Shown piece after piece: positions 55,301 to 61,300 of a DNA stretch of 64,000 nt. Each line of letters begins with the position of its first letter. Within the stretch, counting starts at the first letter, position 1. The notes below the pieces were generated by a model. The model was not told where the DNA came from. It did no database searches and was given only the letters and a program-made list of their open reading frames with translations. The DNA is taken from assembly GCA_963576725.1 (NCBI GenBank), contig OY755244.1, forward strand, positions 78,305,620 through 78,369,619. The letters are read 5' to 3'. The stretch is from Azorinus chamasolen. Its lineage: Eukaryota > Mollusca > Bivalvia > Cardiida > Solecurtidae. The translations under genes and the position numbers were made by a program.

Positions 55301-58300
55301 GATGAAAAGCCCCAGACGTATGATTTGTTTGAGCCAACGTATGAAGAAACATACCATGAACAGGAGGCACAGCTTGATGCGAGGATAGATCTCCTAATAC
55401 AGAACACAAAACTCACATATTCACCAAACAAGTATGCTAATCTGGTTTTACTTTTGCTGAAGTAGTGGAAACTACCTATAGCAACCATATTAGGAATAAA
55501 GATGGGGTTATTTGGGATCGTTAACCCTTGTTTCGATAATTATACGCCTTTCTACACCTTTGCAAACAGAGTAAACCCAGATCAGATGGCTCTCTGTAGG
55601 AGCCATCTGATGAGGGTCTGCTCTGTTTGCTTATGAAATAATATAGATAAAATTGTGTAGTTTGAAACCATTGTGATAAATAGAGCATTTGCTCCTATAG
55701 GAGCAAATGCTCTATTTATCACAATGGTTTCACAAAGTGACTTTTACAGAGTCGTCAAAAGTCGTCAATATTAGGGAATGGGTTAACTAGTGAATGCAAA
55801 CTGCCTAAGAAACATATTGGTCACTCATTGTATATAAAATTTAATGAAGACTCAAATTTCATTAATAATGTGAAAGCATGTAAAAATATTTTTCTAAATC
55901 GTTCAAAATTTGTTTTTAGATACTTTTACTTTCTTACCATAACAAACACTTTTAATTTAATTGAAAAAAAAAATATTTTCCAATGAAATGAAGAGATGAA
56001 ACCCACATGCTAACTTGTTAAAATCTGCAGACTGTCATTTTATTTTTATTACCAGTTACATAGTTCTTAAATTATTTCTTTTTTCAGGTTGTGTATAATC
56101 TACGATGAGAAAATGTTAAAGCATAAGAACATTGATAATGAGTAAGTAGAATACAGAACCTCTCTACAATTGCCTCTGAATGAACATACAGTAAAACCTC
56201 TCTATAACGACCACTGAATTACATCAAGTAGTTTGTGTTAAAGGCAGGTGGCTGCTTAAAGCAAGGTGAAATAAAACAGAATGCTCCTATAGGAGCGTTC
56301 TGTTTTACTTTCACCTTGCTTTAAGCAGTCACCTGCCCTAAATACCAAATAATTAAGATAATTTAGTGGCCGTTATAGAGAGGTTTAATGTAATGGTATC
56401 TGGATGTCTTTAATCCATTCCCTTATATTTACACCTTCGACTCCTCTGTGAAAGTCACTTTCTGAAACCATTGTGATAAGTAGAGCATTTGCTCCTATGG
56501 AGCAAATGCTCTATTTATCACAATGGTTTCAAAACTACACAGTTCTAAAAAAATTCCTTTTCTCTAGTAAATGCACCTTTTTGGTAGATTTATTCAAAGA
56601 AGTAGGATCTAAAAATAACCTATGAGGGAATGGGTTAAAAGCAGGTGGATGCTTAGACCTATCCTTCATACGAATGCCTTTTCATGCATTTGCCAACAGA
56701 GTACCCCTGCAGGAGCTATTTGATCAGGGTCTGCTCTGTTCACTTATGATATTGTATAGATCTGATTCTACAGCTTCTGCCAAGACTAAAATCATAATTT
56801 CTTTCATAAATCTTCATGGAGGAAAGGGTTAACTGTTTAATACCTGATAGAGGTGCCTTTTCACTCCTTATGCAAACAAAGAAGACCCAGATCAGATAGG
56901 GGCAGTTGGGAACAGTTTCATCAGAGTCTGCTCTGTATGCTTGTGGAGTGATACAGATCTGATTCTACAGGACTGGTTGGCCCGGTGTCAGGATAATGTG
57001 ACTGGGTGGGGTGCCCTTGCCATGTACCTGCGGCAGGTGTATTCCAGTGAGGCAGCACTATAACTTGTCTCATGTGGGTGCCATCTGCAAATAGCTGAAA
57101 TTCTGTTGGTCGGACGTAAAACCCAACTCACTCACTCACTACAGCTCCAACCATAGCCAAAAAGTCCTGTGTTCATATGCCATACTAAATAGCGATACTC
57201 ATGATGTTTGTTTCTTACATGAATACCAGTCAGATAAAAGCTTAACCCATTACCTCAAAGGCTCATAGGCTATTTTAAGACCCAACCTCCTTGAATAAAT
57301 AAGTCTACTGAAAAGGAGCATTTACTAGAGAAAAAGAAGTTTTTTAGAGCACTTGCTCCATGGGAGCAAATGCTCTATTTATCACAATGGTTTCAAAAGG
57401 TTACTTTTACAGAGGCGTCAAAAGGCATCAATATGTAGGAATGGGTTAACATAGAGAGGATTGATACAAGGTACAAGAAGCTTTATTTTCAGTCGGGTTT
57501 ACAACAAGTAACATTAGCTATATCAGAAGCTATTTGCCCACTGTAGTAACATAAAACAATAAACACTTTAAAACAAACAGCCTGTAAATATAAGATTAAG
57601 TTTAGCATATTGAAAAAATACATAATAAGGTATATAGATACATTTAAAATCTCAAGTTTAATATAAATATTTATTACATGTACCATTTATGATTCAGTAT
57701 GTGAACTGTCATGCCTTGGGTAATACTAGAGTTATAGCCCTTGTCAAAGGCCATGCCATAGCTATAGAGTCATGTGGCATTTGTGTCCTGTGGTCACATT
57801 GTTAGTTTGTATATATTTTGCCAGGTATGGGGAGGAAGAAAATCCAGACAGAATCTCTCATTGCAAGGACTATTTGGTCACGCAGGAACTGTGGAAACAC
57901 TGTCTACATTTACAGGTGAAAGGCACAGGTAGTCATAGCAAGCTAATTAAGTGTTTAACCCTTTCCCTCATATAAACGTGTTTTCACACATTTGCAAACA
58001 GAGTAGACCCTAGAGGAGCCGTCTGATCAGGGTCTGTTCTCTTTGCTAATAGAATTTGATAGATCTTTTTCTGTTTTCTAAAATGTCTACAATGTTCCAC
58101 CTTCCATATTTCTTTATAACTGTTTTGTTAATGAATATTCAGTAGGTATTGAAATTTGAAACAAATATAGAACAGGGAAAGGGTTAACCCTTTCCCTGTA
58201 GAATATTCATTCCACACTGATAGAGGACTTTTGTACTTCTTTGATTACAGTATAACGGCGTTATTTCGACTCTCGTTTTTCCGAGATACCCGCTTATTCC

Positions 58301-61300
58301 GAGGGAATGTTGAGGTCCCGGCTCAAATTCTATCAAATCTCATTGAAAATACCTGCATTAATCCGAATAGCGATAATCCGAAAATTTGAGCATGTGTGCT
58401 GGTCCCGCGAATCATTCTGGTTCCCTTTATTGATTGTTTAATTCGAGCACGGTGTTTTCCCACCTCCGAGGTAATTATTCACACCTTCTCGATACGTTGT
58501 CGTGACCTTTTGAAAGATCCATCTATGGGGCATTAGATCTTCCAAATGTGTGAATAACACATTCATTGAATGCAGACTTTACTTTGGTGTAAATAATGAT
58601 GATAATTTAATAGACTGAAGTCTTAATAAACAAAGAGTCACACTCATAATTTGCATACGTTCGCAAACGTGTAGTGCTTTTTCGGTACCGCTGAATGTGT
58701 GCCATATAGCGTCTTTCTGCTTTAAATTTTGTAATAGTGCAGTGCTTTTCGTGTAGTGCTTTGAAATTCGCAATATTTTTGCTACTTTTAGACAGTCTCG
58801 TTCATGCAGACTCTTGCTACGAGAGACGAAATAGAATAACTATGTCAGACGAAAAAAGCCGAGTGTTTGGTCACACGCCCCGATTTTCCTTACTACGAAA
58901 CAGCACGGGAACGAAACGAAAATGTTTGTTTGTGCACCCAACTCAGCACCAACAACTAAATTAATGTCGACAAATGGAAAAATATGCAAAATAGACGACA
59001 TAACGCTATACGCTACGACTATTCTAGGGGTATGTCTAAATGGTTTGAAACAAGTTTTGAGTTTATTGTGAAGGGTCCGTCGAACGGACCCAAACAAATT
59101 ATACTGAAACTTCAGTCGCCGATGTGAATGGTGTTTTCTGTTATCACTTATATTAATATACGGAAAGAATCGATGAATTATATATGCATTGAAGTTTATG
59201 ATAATGTTAAAACAGTTTACTGTGAAGAAATACGCTTCCTCTCGTCGTCAAACAATGCTCTTGGAAATGACATAAAATGCTCTCGGTTCTTTCGAGCATC
59301 GCGATAATCCGAGGTTTTTGCCGATTCCCGATGGTGCTCGAAATATAGCCAATATACTGTACTTCATATAATCCTTTACCTGATAAATCCTGTCTTTTGA
59401 CGCATTTGCAAAGAGATTGACCCTTTCCCTGTTCTATATTTAGCCCAAATTTCAATATTCATAGACAAAATAGATATAATGAAATATGGAAGGTGGACCA
59501 TTGTACCTATTTTAGAAACTAAAGATATAAACATATCAAATTCCAAAAGCAAACAGAGCAGACCCTGATCAGAAGGCTCCTATAGGAGCCGTCTGATCTG
59601 GGTCTACTCTTGTGCAAACACGTTTATATGAGGGAAAGGGTTAAACCCAACTCAGACAGGAGCTGTTTGATCAGTGTCTGCTCTCTGATATGTTACAGAC
59701 CTGATTTTCTACTGCCTGACATGTCAATAGCTTATATATTTCTTTAACCCATTTGCTCCCAGTGGATTCTTCCATGTTTATAGATTGGATTAGTCCATCT
59801 TTTATCTAAGGGGTGCGTGACCTAAATTTTCAATTGTGTTTTGTTTTATATTGAAATTCCTATCAGCAAACAGTGTAGACTCTGCTCAGACGCCGCATTA
59901 TGCGGCGTCTGATCAGAATCTACACTGTTTGCCTACGTCCCAATATATGGGATCGTGGGAGCAAATGGGTTAATCAGGAATTAAATTAATATGTTTGGAT
60001 GGAGACTTGTGTGACTATTCATCAAATAAATCAGTAATTACTGCCAGCATTGTAATCCTAAACTCTGTAGATAACCTTATAATGCCTTTGCAAACAGAGT
60101 AGACTTGGACCAGACAGCTCCTGTAGCACCCATCTGATCAGAATAATGTAGGAGTGATTCTACAGTTTCTGCCTTGGCCAAAACCTCATTTGTTTATAAT
60201 TCTCTTGCCAAATTTCAGCCGAGTATTATTTATAGTCATTATTTACAGTGTTAAGAGCATGTACAATGTATATCCAATTATTTTCTTTATATTTTAGAGC
60301 CGGGAAGCCAGTGAGGAGGAATTGACTTTAGCCCACAGGTAGAGACAATGTTGTACAGTGCTCCCTCTCTACAACGACACCCTTTGGGATACGAAGATTG
60401 TATGTGTTGTTCAGAAGGAGTTGTTATTGGGAGGGAAAATCAAACATAATTAGCTCGTTTTCAGGTCCCCAGATAATGTGTATTTCGAGAACTAAAACCG
60501 TTATGCCTCTATCAAACCCTATGTTGTGACCACTCTTTAGAATCGTCACAGAGTGACGATTCTAAAGAGTGGCCACAACATAGGGTTTGATGGAGGCATA
60601 AAGAAAAAACGATTGAAAAAGTTGTTTCTGGAGCCTTGTTGATTCGGAAACAGTGACATGCGTTGTTGTAAGGAGGGAATCGTTATTGAGAGGGCCGTTG
60701 TAGGGAGGGAGCACTGTACTAACTTCTGTATTTATGCCTATTACTTGGACATCCAGTCACTCCTCTCTACTTGATTGTAAAGCCGAGTAAGTCAATTTGG
60801 CGCCATTTTATAACCTAAAATTTGACTGAGTTAGTAGCAAACAGTTTCATCCAAGTCTGCACAATTTGCCTAAGTTTTTTCTGACCAAATACTTAGGGTA
60901 AATTGGGTATGATCAAATTTTGATCAACTTTAACCCTTTACTTCATATATACGTGTTTTCATGCATTTGCAAACAGATTAGACCCAGATCAGATGGGTCC
61001 TATAGGAGACATCTGATCAGGATCTGCTTTGTTTGCTAATGGAATTTGCAAAATTTGTTTCTTTTCTTTCTTAAGTGGCTACAATGTTCCACTTATTTTG
61101 TTGTCATGATTAGTCCATGAATATTCAGTAGGTATTGAAATTTGGAATAAACATAGTACAGGAAAAGTTTTAACCCTTTACTCAATAAATACGCCTTTCT
61201 ATGACTATGCAAACAGGGTAGACCCATATCAGATGGGTCCTATAGGATTCGTCTGATGAGGGTCTGCTCTAATCTAGGTCTAGTCTGTTTGCAAATGCAT

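Noticed and set aside
58737..58964. Short secreted-protein-like ORF with a hydrophobic start
   Set aside because: Lies inside a nonautonomous DNA transposon, has no splice context, repeats or cysteine pattern, and an opposing ORF overlaps it.
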